A DNA stretch of 64,000 bases, taken from Nageia nagi. Its lineage: Eukaryota > Pinophyta. The stretch is taken from assembly GCA_050084985.1 (NCBI GenBank), contig JBITNC010000001.1, positions 123,566,001 to 123,630,000 of the forward strand, read 5' to 3'. Positions 46,442-59,585 of the stretch are shown here, one piece after another; within the stretch, counting starts at the first letter, position 1; each line of letters begins with the position of its first letter. The position numbers and the translations under genes are program-made. The notes beneath the pieces are model-generated. The model searched no databases. It had not been told where the DNA came from and was given only the letters and a program-made list of their open reading frames with translations.

Positions 46442-48000
46442 TACTAAATTTATTAGATAAGCCTTTAAGCTACAACAAACTTGGACTCCTAAGGAGAATG
46501 AGATTAAGGTAGGTATCATTATGGATATCCAATAAACTATTGATTGGTATAAACAACCTCCATTTGAACAATTAGAAATCTTGGTAGGGATATTGCATGA
46601 AATTGAGCAGGATAACATTAATTGTACTAACAAGTTTGTTGTTTTAAAAAATACTCCACTTAAAATACCAAACAATATACAACAACCTCCCTCTCCCCCA
46701 CCACCATCCCCAAAGACCAATGTAGGACTTAACAACATTATGAGTAGTGAAAATGATTTTCTTTAATGTTTAAAAAGACCCCTCATTTATAGAATTCTTA
46801 CCAAAATAATCCATGGGAAAAAGAGTGTCAAATTCACTAAGTTTGATGGTATGTAGGATCCTAGGATGCATGTTTGTAAATTTCATGAAGAAGCTATTAA
46901 ATATATGCATGACCAAGATTTTTTGGCTAAGTTATTTTCTTACAGTTTGAAGGATGAGGCTAAGTTATTTTCTTATAATTTGAAGGATGAGGCTCTAACA
47001 TGGTACTTCTAGCTTTCTAAAAGTAGCATTGATAGGTATGAGGATTTGATTTGATATTTGTGCATGATTATGGTTATAACATTACTAACAAGGTTTATCT
47101 TAAGGACTTGTATAAAATTAAACAACTCCCAAACCAATCAATGAAGGATTTTGTGAAGGTATGGAAACAAACTACTAACAAACAAACCATGGATGAACAC
47201 AAACTCAAGCATATTTTTGTGGATGGTCTCTTGCCTATATATAAGCTATTTTTCATTTCTAATCATGATATGCCTTTAGGAGATATTATTGGCACTATTA
47301 CTAAAAAGGAACCATGCATTAAAAAATTAGGTACCATTAAACATATTGATCATGCTTCACCTATAAAACCTATTATTGAAAATCATGTTTCATGCAAAAA
47401 ATGAGGTAGTTCTCCACTCAAACATACTCACTAATATAATCCTTTGACTAATAGTATTGATAATATTATAAATGTATTATTAGATGAGGAAATGGTTGAA
47501 TTAACTCATATTGTTGAACCTAATTTTATTAATGGTGTGTCTAAAAATTTTCACTATGAAGAATTTTGCAATTATCATAGGGTACCTGGTCAACTAATCT
47601 AGGATTGCAAGACTCTTCGTAATCTTATACAAGATTTCATTGATAATGGAGCAATTAGGATGGATCCAAAACTAGTTGCATAGAAAGGACCTATACATCT
47701 AGATAATGCACAACTAGGAGTATTCAATAATCCCCTACCATATTCACAATCTCAAGGTTGCATCGCTATAATAAGTGTTGACCATACTTTACATTCTTTT
47801 TTAGCTAACACTCATGTATACAGGAACCCTCATCCCAATAGGAATAGGAATAGAATCAAATAGCATGACACTAATAGCATTAATTATTACTTTCAAGGCA
47901 CCAATGATGTAATGATAATTACTAAAAAAGTGCCTCTTTTCATTCCTACCTATGTGAAGTGTATTTGGGTGGCAAAAAATCCCTAGGTACATAAGGTTAT
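46442..48000 (+). pseudogene. Gypsy-G gag, right-hand rendering
   Basis: Equivalent of 35772-37330. The same Gag blocks appear (KFTKFDGM with a stop in place of Q, then DPRMHVCKFHEEA, and in the next frame DLYKIKQLPNQSMKDFVKVW at 47051-47404). It keeps the same 33-base duplication (about 46926-46991) and the same frameshift after SIDRYEDLI. Shared defects show it is the same copy or a very recent duplicate. Confidence 0.75.
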
Positions 48001-48879
48001 TCCTTGATCTCTTTAGATATCACAATCAATGTATATTAGTAGCTAGGGTGTTTTTGTATCTTTTTGATTTCCTATTATATGAATACACTAGTCCAATGAT
48101 TTATCTAATTTGTATGTATCATTTCCATCTAATGTCCATAATCTAGGGATCCAACTCATCTCTATGCATGATGCTAATGCCCTTTTATCTCTATTTTGGG
48201 GCACTTGTGCCATGGTTTTCCCAAGATAAAATGTTTAAAATTTACTTTTTATCATTCTAAACATTGTGTCTTCACCTCTAGGTTGATCCTAGATGTTGTG
48301 TCATGATATATATTATCATATACACCCTTATGTCCTTTCTCAATATTTCCAAGAAACCTTTGATTCCTTTAGATTGTGTATCATTTCTATTTATGTGCAT
48401 GTCTTATGCTTGTTATTAGTTGTACATAACATAATATGTATATTTAGCATGTTTTACTATTAGTGAGTCAGTAGTTTTTTTAGGATTCATTTTTCCTATG
48501 TATTTGTCCAATTTCAACCATCTAAATATAACACAAAAATAAAAAATAAAGTGTGTGGAGTCCACAAATAATGAATCATATATATAAATATATCTTAGAG
48601 TCAAACTTTTGTAAGAATAGATATACATGGGCATTAGCCCTACATCATCCACCACTATGCATGGGCACTAGTCCCATTACTAGAGGCATCACTCCTCAAG
48701 CATACCCTCCTCCTGCTACCTACACTTGCACCCAAGATAGAGACTCCACCTGAGATACCACTAGTCGTGAGTCCATGAGTCTCCAAGAGGGTCTTGGCCC
48801 TCACATACTTGGCCTACATCTTAGATATATCTAGGGCCTATGCTCTAATTTGATCATGTTGACTTTATATAAAAGCCCA
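48001..48879. other. Gypsy-G internal DNA, right-hand rendering
   Basis: Equivalent of 37331-38199; no recognised domain. Confidence 0.4.
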
Positions 48880-50350
48880 CTACTAATCTAGTGGGGGCAT
48901 CATGAGCCTATCTTGGAGGCTCTTCACTATTTATGATAGTGAAGCAACCTTCATATCTCTCATCGCTAGTACGAACTTGATTATGGCCAACTTTGCCTCC
49001 AAGGTAGTTACCCAAGAATCTACATCCTCTATTATATCAAACATGATGCTTATTAGTATCCCATTAGCCATTTTATTTCAAAATCACAAAGCTATGAGTT
49101 GAGTCTTTCTTACTTGGGGTGGGGGAAATTATCGCTAATACCTCTAGACCCCCTGATGGTGGGGGCTCATCATGGATGGGATTATCCACATGCATCTAAT
49201 CCTCCTCCTCAAATGTCTATCTCATAGCTTCACCATCACTACCACTCTCTACCTCATCTAAGCCTAATGGACCTGGGTGCACTCTTACCCACCATCATGC
49301 ATAGCTAAGGGAAACCTTGGTGCATGCATAACATCTAAGGTGGCATCTAGAGCCTTTCTATCTTCCCACTAGCCATCCATGCTAGCATATCCATAGCATT
49401 AGTAGGTACATCTTGCTCTACATGGTATCTTCAATATACTAGGGGTACATCTAGAATAGGTTGTAATACCCCAAACTACCTAGCACATGCTCTTGATGAT
49501 GTAACTCCATAATCTTCCATCGAGTCTATAAGAAGTGGGACTGTCTAACCCATGCAAAATGACATGTGTCAACTGTCATAAATAGTTTTACATAGAATAT
49601 CCACACACTATCTACCTCTTGTAGACCATCCATTTGCATTCTCTATGCCTCAATGGACTATAATGGCCTATACCCACCAAGTGGACTCATCCAACAAACC
49701 AAGGATGTATATGTTAGGTTTCTTTGGCTCTCTAGATCCTGATCATTCTCACCATAGCTATATGCTCATATGCCCAAATGTGTAGGAGGATAGCATGAGT
49801 AATTATCATATTGACCTTATCAACATTCATGAATGTGTATAAATCTTTACAAACATATGCCAGTACTACTAGTCCCCATCCAAACTATTACCCTCAAGTG
49901 CATATCTCTCATACTATCCATGTCATCCCAAGATGAAAAGCTAAATGATTTTATAAAGGCATAAATAAGTGGAATAATAGCTACACATGTAGCCTTAGGT
50001 TTCTCCCCACTCCAACATACCTATAACCCTCTACAAGTCTCATCAATCGATGATCCAAATCTTGGTCATTTGATCCATTCAACCATAACCACTTCGCTCC
50101 TTGCATGTTATCATCCCCATCTCATGCTACCACATTGAGCCACCCCTAATGGGTATACCCTAGATCAAATACACATCCTATAGGGTTACTATCATTTCAT
50201 TAGTGGGAAGGTGAAATGAGTAGCAATCCTAGTCCCATCTCTTAACCAAGGTTGTGAAAAGGGGAGTGTCTACCTACGTTTTCCCTACATAAGCAAGCTC
50301 CCCTAGCTTTATTAGTCTAAAACATCATTTGATTACTAAGTTCATGGAAA
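48880..50350 (-). pseudogene. Antisense PMD remnant, right-hand rendering
   Basis: Equivalent of 38200-39720, with the same FHLP-type and LLHIWAYEH-type blocks on the minus strand. Small indels relative to the left copy break the frames at different places, as expected for sequence noise or allelic variation. Confidence 0.65.
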
Positions 50351-52149
50351 ATATTGGTCCAAATATAAAAATATGGTCCTTATAGGCCCATAGTATATCA
50401 ACCCCTTCAATCCTGCAATGTACCATTTGGTCTATTAGTCCATCCTCTACCTACTTTGATAATATGCTCAAATGGTAGATTTGAGAGATACTCCACTAAA
50501 TAACCTATCCTCCCTATAATTGGTTGATGGATACATCTCTAATCAATGGAATCCATAACTATAAATACCCTCTTGCTCAACATACATAAATTATGAGTGC
50601 AAGGGGCAATTAGCTAGGCAATGTTGGAAGTGGTCAATGTTTCCTCCTTAGTGCTCCAGATGGTAAGGGATTAAAAGTCAAAATGATCTATTTTTGATAA
50701 AATTTTGATTTTATAATTTGAATTTAGGTCTTTAGATTAGGTAATCACCTCTTTTTATGTATACAGCTCTTGAATCTTTATGTGGAGGGCTCATTTGCCT
50801 TCCAAATTTTTTAAATCCCTCTCATTCTTTCCCAGTATTAAAAATTACTATTTGCAAGGTATTGATAGCATCCATTTATTTGAGTTGTATGTGTAATTGA
50901 TAGATGTTGGATTTAATTTATGATTGGAATTTATTCTAATGATGCCATAATGTCTCAAGTAATTTTGCTTCATTTGCATTTTTATTAAAATTTATACTAA
51001 GTTTAGGATGTCAATGTGTGCTAATTTGCTATGTAGGTGAGTTTCCAATGCACCATTTTAATTTCCATCACTTTCTATTTTTTCATATGATAGTGCATAT
51101 TTTCTTTGATGTACAAATAAAAAAATTGAAATTATGAATACTTGATCTTAGCCATTTGGTGGGGAAATTCTATCTTCAAGAAGGTTGCTCCTAGGTAACC
51201 ACAAGTCCATGATATTTGCAAGATTTGATATAATGAAGCCACTACTTAATTGATGGCTTGCTCCACTTATTTTATAATGTTGGTGACATACATTCATTAG
51301 GGAACTAATGATGTATCAATTCATGAGTTAATCAAAAATTAAATATCCTTTTCTACTTCATCTTAATAGCAACTTCGTAGTAAGAGGATCGGTATAAAAA
51401 TTATGCTTCCATCATTAGGTATAGGTATTTTATTTTTATTTGATGTTATTAAGTGTGTTAATTTATATTTGCAAGTTTGATATTTATTAATAGGAATTGA
51501 TGCATTCCAAGTGAATAAATCATCATCTCTTTCATGGCCTATAGTCAGCATGGAGAAATATGCAGACTAAAGGGGTATTATCTCCCCTTTAACTTCACTC
51601 TACATTCTACATTATATTTCTTGTAGCTCTACACAACTTTGTTCTCCTCCATGTGTTGAATAATGATGTGATGAATTTGCACTTCATGCATGTGACAAGA
51701 TGGCTTCACTTATCCCTTTTTTAGCATCAGCTAGGGGGAATTTCATATTCAGCTACAAATATGATGAATCAAAAGACTTTGACTAACAAAAGCCAAAATA
51801 ATTTTATTTTAGCAAAATTCAAAGGATATTATAGTGTTAACAACACATATTCATTGATTTGAGGTCATAATGGCATACTTTCTTTGTATGAAATTAAGTA
51901 AATTAAAGTTTCTAGACAGTACAAGATTCAACATTAAGTATTTTTTAGAAGTCTCCTTCTATGCTTCCATTATTTATCCATGAATAATTATTCAATAGCA
52001 TAGTGTTAGGATAATACTAATAAAATATTTAGACATCATCCCCCATGAGAAATTTTTTGGCATATTCTACAAGATATTCTATCAATGTAGCTCAACATAT
52101 TATAATATATTATATTTATTTCATCCTCGTTGTACATGCCTCATGTCTT
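50351..52149. other. Gypsy-G internal DNA, right-hand rendering
   Basis: Equivalent of 39721-41499. The part at 50.52-50.68 kb is the most divergent spot of the whole duplicated block. Confidence 0.4.
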
Positions 52150-53020
52150 CAAATCATAAACATATAAACATATGATCATCAATGGCTATCAAAATAGCTA
52201 GTGAGAGTTCACTCACTTAAAAGTAAAATGATTGTACAACCTTGAGCAATTTTTTAACATTGCATCACCTCCAATGGATAATGCATTTTGCTATGTATCC
52301 ACATGGTTCTTTGCTTTGAACACTAGTGAGAGTTCACTCACTTAAAGTAAATTGATTATACAATCATGAGTAATTTGTTGACATTGGATCATCTCTAATG
52401 TATGATACATTTTGTTGTATATCCACATGGTTCTTTTATTTCAACCCACCTAAAGCATACTGTATTTAGATCATGGACATAAAAATACATGATCATCGAT
52501 GGCCCATGAAATAGCTAATGAGAGTTCACTCAATTAAAAGTAAATCAATGATATAACTATGAGCAATTTGTTGATATTGGATCATCTCTAATGGATGATA
52601 TATTTTGCTATGTATCCACATGTTTCTTTGCTTTAAACCTACCTAAAGCATATTATCTTTAGATCATGGACATAAAAATGATGATCATTGATTGCCCATG
52701 AAATGGCTAGTGAGAGTTCCCTCACTTAAAGTAAACTAATGATATAGAAGTTAGAAATTTGTTGACATTGGCTCATATCCAATGGATGATACATTTTGCT
52801 ATGTATCCACATGGTTTTTACTTTGAACCTATCTAAAGCATATTATCTTTGGATCATAGACATCCAAAGTATGATCATCGATGGCCATCAATACAGCTAG
52901 TGAGAGTTCCCTCACTTAAAAGATAAAGAATAATGTAATTGTAAGTAAGATTACTAACATTAGATCATCTCTAAAGGATGATGCAGCTTACTATGCATCC
53001 ATATCATAATTTTTTGGCTA
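52150..53020 (+). repeat. 191-bp tandem array, right-hand rendering
   Basis: Equivalent of 41500-42370, with the core motif first at 52198 and last at 52897, and the same short second unit. Confidence 0.82.
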
Positions 53021-53541
53021 ACACTTAATTGTAGGTACATAGATCCATAAGAACAAAAGCATATTATAGTCAAAACTAGGGCATTAGCATTATGCTCACT
53101 ATTTTTTAGGTTGCTAGCAATGTATAGTTCATTGCCATTTCCACCCATACAAAGCATAACCTCTCTATTTTAAGGCATGGACATAAGTGCATCAGCTTCT
53201 TGAGTATTTGACATAATGGAATGACTAGATTCATGATTAAATAGTATAAAGAAGGCACATCATATCTTCCATCTTCAGCCTTGGATATGGATTTCTATAG
53301 TCATCCAAATATCATCCAAACAATATTCTAGAAGATAACTTCTTTAGCAACTTTTTCCTTGGCTAATTCACTTAAGGATCTTTTTAATACACCCAAGTCA
53401 AATGGGGGGTAGCATAAGGACCCTCATCATCATTCAATCAACATTAGTAAAAGGATCAAAAATGTTTCCTCTATGATTCTTCTACACTTCTTTTTGGACA
53501 TGTAATTTCATTACTTCAATCACACATCCAAAGAGGGCAAA
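53021..53541 (+). other. Gypsy-G 3' untranslated part, right-hand rendering
   Basis: Equivalent of 42371-42898, ending in the polypurine tract AAAGAGGGCAAA (53530-53541). Confidence 0.55.
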
Positions 53542-53930
53542 TGTAGAAGCTTAAAATGAACCTTTATGTATTTAATAAATCATTTAAATTCCTTAACAAT
53601 GTATCATTTAAAAAGGGATTAAAAATGTATAAGAAAGTTGTAGGACATGTATTTGACCCATGTGGCATGTACAAGGGGTCTAATCCTATAATGGAAGCAT
53701 CCCTATATAAAGGCATTCAAGAAATACAAAGATGCATGGTGGGATATCATCAAGAAGAGATTAGACAAGGGGTAGATTATAGAAGACCCAAGGCTTCTAT
53801 CAGTTGAAATCAGATAGAGAACCAAGGAATCAAACATCATTTACAAAGCAAACCTTTGTATGGTCTTCTTATTTGTAATAAATGAATCTCTTATCTCAAG
53901 TATTATCACACTTTTGTTATATTGATAAAT
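53542..53930 (+). repeat. Gypsy-G 3' LTR, right-hand rendering
   Basis: Begins TGTAGAAGCTTAAAATG and ends ATTGATAAAT. It is closer to 42899-43286 than to the 5' LTR, consistent with being the same LTR. Confidence 0.8.
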
Positions 53931-54949
53931 ATGATCAAGAGAAATGAAATTGAGAAAGGAACACATTATAAGGGAGACAAGGTCTAGAAAAGGGAAAGAA
54001 AAAATAACATTTGGGCTAGATAACATTCATGGTAAGGAGAATGCATCATTGTAGGGTAAAGAAATGGGGGACATGTTGAAGATAATAAAAGAAGATACAA
54101 TTATAGTTGAGACCCTTGTACAAGCTAGTAAGGTAGCTCACAGGAATATGGTAACAACAAAGATAGACTCTTTTTTTTATTGACATAGCTAAAATTGGAA
54201 GATAAGTTATAGAAATAACATAAGAAAATGCAATAAAGTAGGGGAAGGGAAAAAATACAAATGGAGGATGTAGTGGAGTAAATCTAATCTTAGGGAGAAC
54301 AAGGATAAAACATCAAATGAAGGAGCAAGAAGAATAAGGAAAGGATAAATGGGCATTTAAAGGTGTGTAATTTATTAATTTGGAGGAATGAAGACCTCCA
54401 AAGTAATTCAAAATCAAAGGCATTCTGAAGATGTTTGGGAAACCATAAAAGTAGGAGTGTTTTTTATATACATTATTGGGTACTTAGTATTACTATTAGT
54501 TAATGTATTGCTAGTGATTATTAGGGAACTTAGTTTTTTGGAAACCTTATTATGGAATTCTAGACACTTTTCTATTTTTTTTTTTTTGTGAACTCATATG
54601 TTTATATTTATCTAAGATGTAAATTTTTGTGAAGACCATTACAAACTTCACACATTTTGAAGATTAATACAAAAAAAACCTCTAGATTGTATATAAATAA
54701 TGTATTTTTGGCTATTATTTACTAATATTTTTATTGCATTATATCAAATTATGTTTTCCTCATGCATCTTGTAAAACAACTCAAGTACTTTAAGATTATA
54801 ATTCATATTTTAAAGCCAATGGAAGTTTGAAACCAAATACACCTTATATGTTTTATTTATGCAGTTAACTAAAACATAATGAAAATTGAAATGGCATAGA
54901 TTTTTTAATCTACCTATCCAAGATATCCAAGGAAAACAACTATTTTGTT
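53931..54949 (+). other. Unit E spacer, right-hand rendering
   Basis: Equivalent of 43287-44329; no assignable domain. Confidence 0.45.
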
Positions 54950-57300
54950 GAAATAATTTAACTTGGATAAGAATACCATGCACAAAAAGAAAGATGAATT
55001 AAATTGCCACAATACCTTTGTGAAGGTTGAATTATTTCAAAAATGGAGAAGAATCTAATCATGATGCACAATGCACATTTTTGTGCAAGAAAAAGAAGAA
55101 AAAAGGTCTAAAAGGTAGTTACAAATTGACAACCATCATACATGAAATTTAATAAAATATTCTTTTTCCAATTTCAACATTACATGATCTTGTATTTGTA
55201 AGTTATATAATTAGTTTGTTTTTTCTTTGTAGTTATTGGTATGCTTATGGTTATAAGGACATGAGAGACAACCCACCTCCTCCAAAACATAAGAGGAATT
55301 TTATAAAGAAAAGGGGTTGTCAATGTTATTTTGTTGTTAAGGTATTCAAAAGTTTACCTAAAGTTGCATTTATTACATACAATAAATTTGAACATGTTGC
55401 ACTTGATGGAAAACCTTGCCATGGAGTGCATGATACAAGAAAAATTTAAAAAGGAATGGCCAAATTTGCTAAGAGATGATGTTTCAGTTAATACAATATA
55501 TAATGTGCAATTTATGCAAGAGTACTTTAAAAATGTACCTACAATTTGAGATCATTGCATTTTAAGGAGGGATATTCAAAACATATACAATAGATTGATG
55601 AGGGGATGATGCAAAAGGATAAAGATGATGCCACTAGTATGGACTGATGGTATCGGGCCAAAAAAGAAAAGTTTTATATATATGGTAACCCCAAACATGA
55701 AATTTGAAATTTTATTATCGGTATTTAAATAGAATAAATGTGTTGGATAAGATGGTGGAATTATCCCATAATAATATAATTTCAATGGATTCAACCTTTA
55801 GTACAAATTTATATGGTGTAATTATTGATAACTCTTTCCATAATTTTTTATTTTTTCCTTGTTGATGTTGTCCATATCTTAATTTTTATGCATTACTAAT
55901 TTTTCTCATTCTTGAACTTTTGTGCATAGTAGTACCAATTTTACACATTTGTTGCATTTGATTCCCAACAAAGTAGTTTACCTATGGCTTGGGTTTTCAC
56001 ATACAAAAAATGGTGTTGATGATATAGTTGAGTGGCTTGAAATATTGAAATAATGTTATCTAGAACACCGACCAAGTTGGCATGTGAATGCTTTTCTTAC
56101 TATGATGCTGCTATAGAAATCTAGGCCATTAGATTTTTGAACTATATTTTGTTTAAAATATGCAAAACAAGTGTAAGCCTAATAATATTTTTTATTTTAT
56201 AAGTGTTCTTTTCTCTTGTTCTTTTGGTAATTTTTTTTTATTTTGCATGTATGTCCAGAAAAGTGTTTGGTTGCAGGCATTTGTTGTGTGTCTAGCATGT
56301 GAAACAGGCTTGGTTAAATAATGTCTACAAGAAGCATCAAGTAAAGAGGTTGGAAGAAAAATGTTTGCAAGGTTAGATGAAATAATTTACAAATGCATGG
56401 ATGATGCATTTTTGAAATCAATTGTATCTAAGTTTTACATTCATTTCCATAACAAGAAGGCTTTTATAGATTACTTGATTGGTAATTGGTTTGATGCTAA
56501 TAGAATTTGTAAGGATAGTCATAACATGTTTACATTTTTTACAATTATGTTTCCCCTTTTCAAACATTTATGATATTTATTCTATAATTTTGTTGTAGGT
56601 ATGTGGGCAAAACCCTATAAAAATTTTCCCCATTCCAACTAAGAAACAAATTTAACCACAGAGTCATATCATTGTATTTTGAAAACTAGATTTCTATTTC
56701 AAAAGGCTAGAAAATATGGTAGAATGGATTTGTTACTTTACACTCTTTTTGAACTAGGTTTACCATATTATATAAATCTAGTTAAATTGAATACATTAGG
56801 ATTTTGGAACAATTACAAGAAGTAAAAGAGTCTAGAAAGTACAATACATAAGTCTCATATGATACTTGATTCTCATTGTGTCCCTCATGAAGATGTCATT
56901 GGTTCATACTAGGTGAGGTTTAAAATAGATGTGTCAAAATAATATCTTATTACCTTTCAAGGTGAAGATCACTCATACACATACATTTTGAGTGGGACCT
57001 TAGAGGTAACACATGCAAGCATGTATTAAAAATCATGAACATGTAGGCTAAAACTATTAATTTTCATAATTGTACAAGGATACTTGCACCTAATACACCT
57101 CATTCTCCTACCAACATATCCTCACCTCATGTTAACATCTCTTAAGGTTAGGCATATCAGGTTGATCATTCATCTCTTAGGATATCATATGTGGATTATG
57201 TAAAGGCATGGTTGAAATTATTGTTAGAGAAATATTATGATACTCCTAGAAGCAAGAGGCAGTTTGCAATGATGGTTGTGGATATGAAAGCTAGGTGCTG
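54950..57300 (+). pseudogene. SWIM zinc-finger / MULE-like gene remnant, unit E copy 1
   Basis: Reads through the region lost at the left contig end. Blocks in order: upstream exon (about 55020-55110); YWYAYGYKDM, KKRGCQCYFVVKVFKSLPK and KPCHGVHD after an acceptor at about 55232; NLLRDDVSVNTIYNVQFMQE in the next frame (55460-55530); DEIIYKCMDDAFLKSIVSKF (56361 onward); and the 3' part with LLYTLFELGLPYYINLVKLN and GFWNNYKK. At 56955-57050 the SWIM region reads HSYTYTF...LRGNTCKHV: the first two cysteines are lost while the C-x-H pair remains. It is a dead copy with at least one frameshift and several stops. Confidence 0.8.
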
Positions 57301-58600
57301 CTAGTTTTCATTCCCATAAGATTCTAATGTAGCTAAAAGGTTTGGAATAAAAATAAAGAGTTAATAAGTCCTTAAGTAAAAAATAAAGTGGGACTCGAGA
57401 GATGAAATCATGTGACTTAATTTTGATGCCAACAAACTCCTACTTATGTATTTTCAAGATTAAAAAAGCATGGTCAACCTAAGACAACATAATTTCAAGG
57501 TAAACACTTTGTGATTTAATTTAACTTCATTCATAGAAATCATTTTTCAAAAAATGTGATATGAGTGCTAGTATTACTCTTTCTTGTATATGATTGTGTC
57601 AAATTTAAATCAACACATAGGTATTTATCATTCTTAACCATAGCTAAGCAATCTCATCTAGGGGAAAATCAGAATCAAAATATTATGCATAGGATCAATG
57701 TTAAAACTTTATAATAAATACATTAATTTTTTCTATAATTTTGATAATTGGGATTGCATATTATTAGTAAAAGAATGGTGAAGGCATACCTAGTTTTTAA
57801 TTAAGTTGTTTATGTCCTCTGTATGGATCTAAGATATTATTAAATATATTATGTTTCATCTAAGTTGTGTATGTCCTATATATGGATCTGAGTTATTGGC
57901 AAAATAATATCTAAATTATTTATATCTTAATTTGTGTATGTCTTGTGAATGGATTTGAATTATTGGCATCATAATATATATGAGAATTTCTAAGAAAATG
58001 TACCTAAATAATTAAGGAGTAAAGAAAATGTCTTCAAAAAAGGATACATGAATGATTTTAGGCATAAAAATATCATTAACATTATGATAAAAGGAAACAA
58101 TTCATTAAAGAAATGTGGAAAGGAGATACATAAGCCTATAATAAATAAGACATGGTTACATGTATAAATGTCCTACTTATGCATGGTTAACTTAAATATA
58201 ATAAACCTAAAAAGTAAACAAAAGCCTTAGAGTTGCATGGTTGAAAATCCCATTGGAAAAGGAAATAAGACATTGTAAAAATTGGAAATGTAGCCACAAA
58301 AACATATAATAAATATTCAAAATATCCTATACACAAGTAGCAATTTTAGAATCATTAAAGGATATGGTACCCTTTATTTGCCTAGCTTTATTGAGATTAA
58401 AAGAGCATAGGAGCTAAGATCATTTTTGTCCAATGGAAGTCTTGGTAATTATGATCTTGATCATATACTTACTCAATCTCAAATCAAAATATGGAGCTAA
58501 TTAACACAACCTTAATCCATTTCATGAACTCAATCACAACTAATATACCATTATTCATGAACCCTAATATTTTTGGAGATCCATATAATTTACTAATAAT
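57301..58600 (+). other. Unit E non-coding tail, first copy
   Basis: Aligns with about 63010-64000 up to about 58270. Contains repeated TCTAAGTTGTGTATGTC and GGATCTGAGTTATTGGCA words (57810-57970), a small local repeat expanded further in copy 2. No coding sequence recognised. Confidence 0.5.
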
Positions 58601-58960
58601 GAATCAATTCAAAGATGATCAACCATATTATATACGCCCATATATTATCATTATATATGCCAATCATATAACTTAATATACACCCATCATATATCTTCGA
58701 ACGTAACTAACACTAGTGATGTTCGCTATATACATCCACCATATATTTGATATATCCCACCATATATCTTGATATATGCCTATCATATATCTTTAAATGT
58801 AACTAACATTAGTGATGTTTTCTATATACACCCACCATTATTTGATATATAACCACCATATATATTGATATACGCCCATCATATATCTTTGAACATAACT
58901 AACACTATATGTGCCCATCATATATTCATATATATGCCCATGATATATCTATACAATGTT
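58601..58960 (-). repeat. Inverted cluster of the ATATATGATGGGnnTATAT motif, with 96-bp tandem units
   Basis: About ten copies of the motif in reverse orientation, such as ATACGCCCATCATATATC, ATATGCCTATCATATATC and ATACACCCATCATATATC. They lie within a 96-bp tandem repeat marked by AACTAACACTAGTGATGTT-type blocks; the unit starts are at about 58695, 58791 and 58887. Confidence 0.75.
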
Positions 58961-59029
58961 AAGCTATCTATGAAATGATTTGTATTGAACTATGTATGAT
59001 TTGGGTCTATATTTGTATATTAATATTCT

Positions 59030-59585
59030 TTATGAGGGAGGTTTAAATAGGTTTATGAATGCATGCAGGGATGAGGATGAACAAATCTCACTAGAAGTTG
59101 CAAAATCTTGGAATGAAGGTGTTTGTAGTGTTAATGGTTTGGAGCTGGTATTCTCAACAAAGATAATTGCCTAAGAAACCCACCTACCAAATGTTAGAGT
59201 AGAAGTAAGAAGGGAAGGCAGGGTGAATAAGCTTGTAGCCAAATACAAGTTCATTCAAACCTACATGCAAGGCCTAGTTTGGATAAGTTTCAAATGGGGA
59301 TATTACAAAATTGCATTCTAAAGCCTTGGAAGGAGCTAGCCAAGGCCTTGATGAGATATATAAAACTTGAAGGAAGGTACAATAAGCTCTATTCCCATCA
59401 TTTATTCTTATCAACCATTTTATTTTTTCTAAAATAGATAGGGTGAATTTTGCCTTCTTTTTTTTAATTCAATGAGCAATTCCATAAGAAAATTTAAGGC
59501 AAATTTAACACAATGGATAATTCATAGTGGAGTGATAAAACTTATGTATAAAAGAGCCTTGGAAATATACCTAGGAGGATTCCAA
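59030..59585 (+). pseudogene. Remnant of a plant repeat-associated protein (LEGRY type), second copy
   Basis: Frames read YEGGLNRFMNACRDEDEQIS, LEVAKSWNEGVCSVNGLELV, ETHLPNV, LVAKYKFIQTYMQG and LEGRYNKLYSHH (about 59368-59403), then a degenerate hydrophobic end. It is better preserved than copy 1 at its start but still broken by stops. It belongs to the same uncharacterised plant repeat-associated family; its role is unknown. Confidence 0.55.

Larger units (their letters stand above)
46442..57004 (+). repeat. Right copy of the 10.56-kb duplicated block (probable contig overlap)
   Basis: Starts with TACTAAATTTATTAGA, equal to 35772 onward, and ends with GGGACCTTAGA, equal to the left contig's last bases. 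After 57004 the sequence continues naturally (GGTAACACATGCAAGC) through the SWIM coding region that the left contig lacks. Confidence 0.93.
33681..58270 (+). repeat. Large tandem unit E, first copy (gypsy element nested inside)
   Basis: 33681-34233 aligns with 59030-59585. After the nested gypsy element, 43287-46341 (and its probable duplicate 53931-57004), continuing to about 58270, aligns with about 59648-64000. Gene order is the same in both: LEGRY-type remnant, long spacer, SWIM pseudogene, non-coding tail. Once the gypsy insertion and the suspected contig overlap are removed, the units are similar in length. Homology continues to the right edge of the window. Confidence 0.8.

Noticed and set aside
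46265-46738. ORFs reading through the N gap (46265-46447 plus strand, 46337-46738 minus strand)
   Set aside because: They consist partly of undetermined residues across the gap. The minus-strand one is also antisense to gag.
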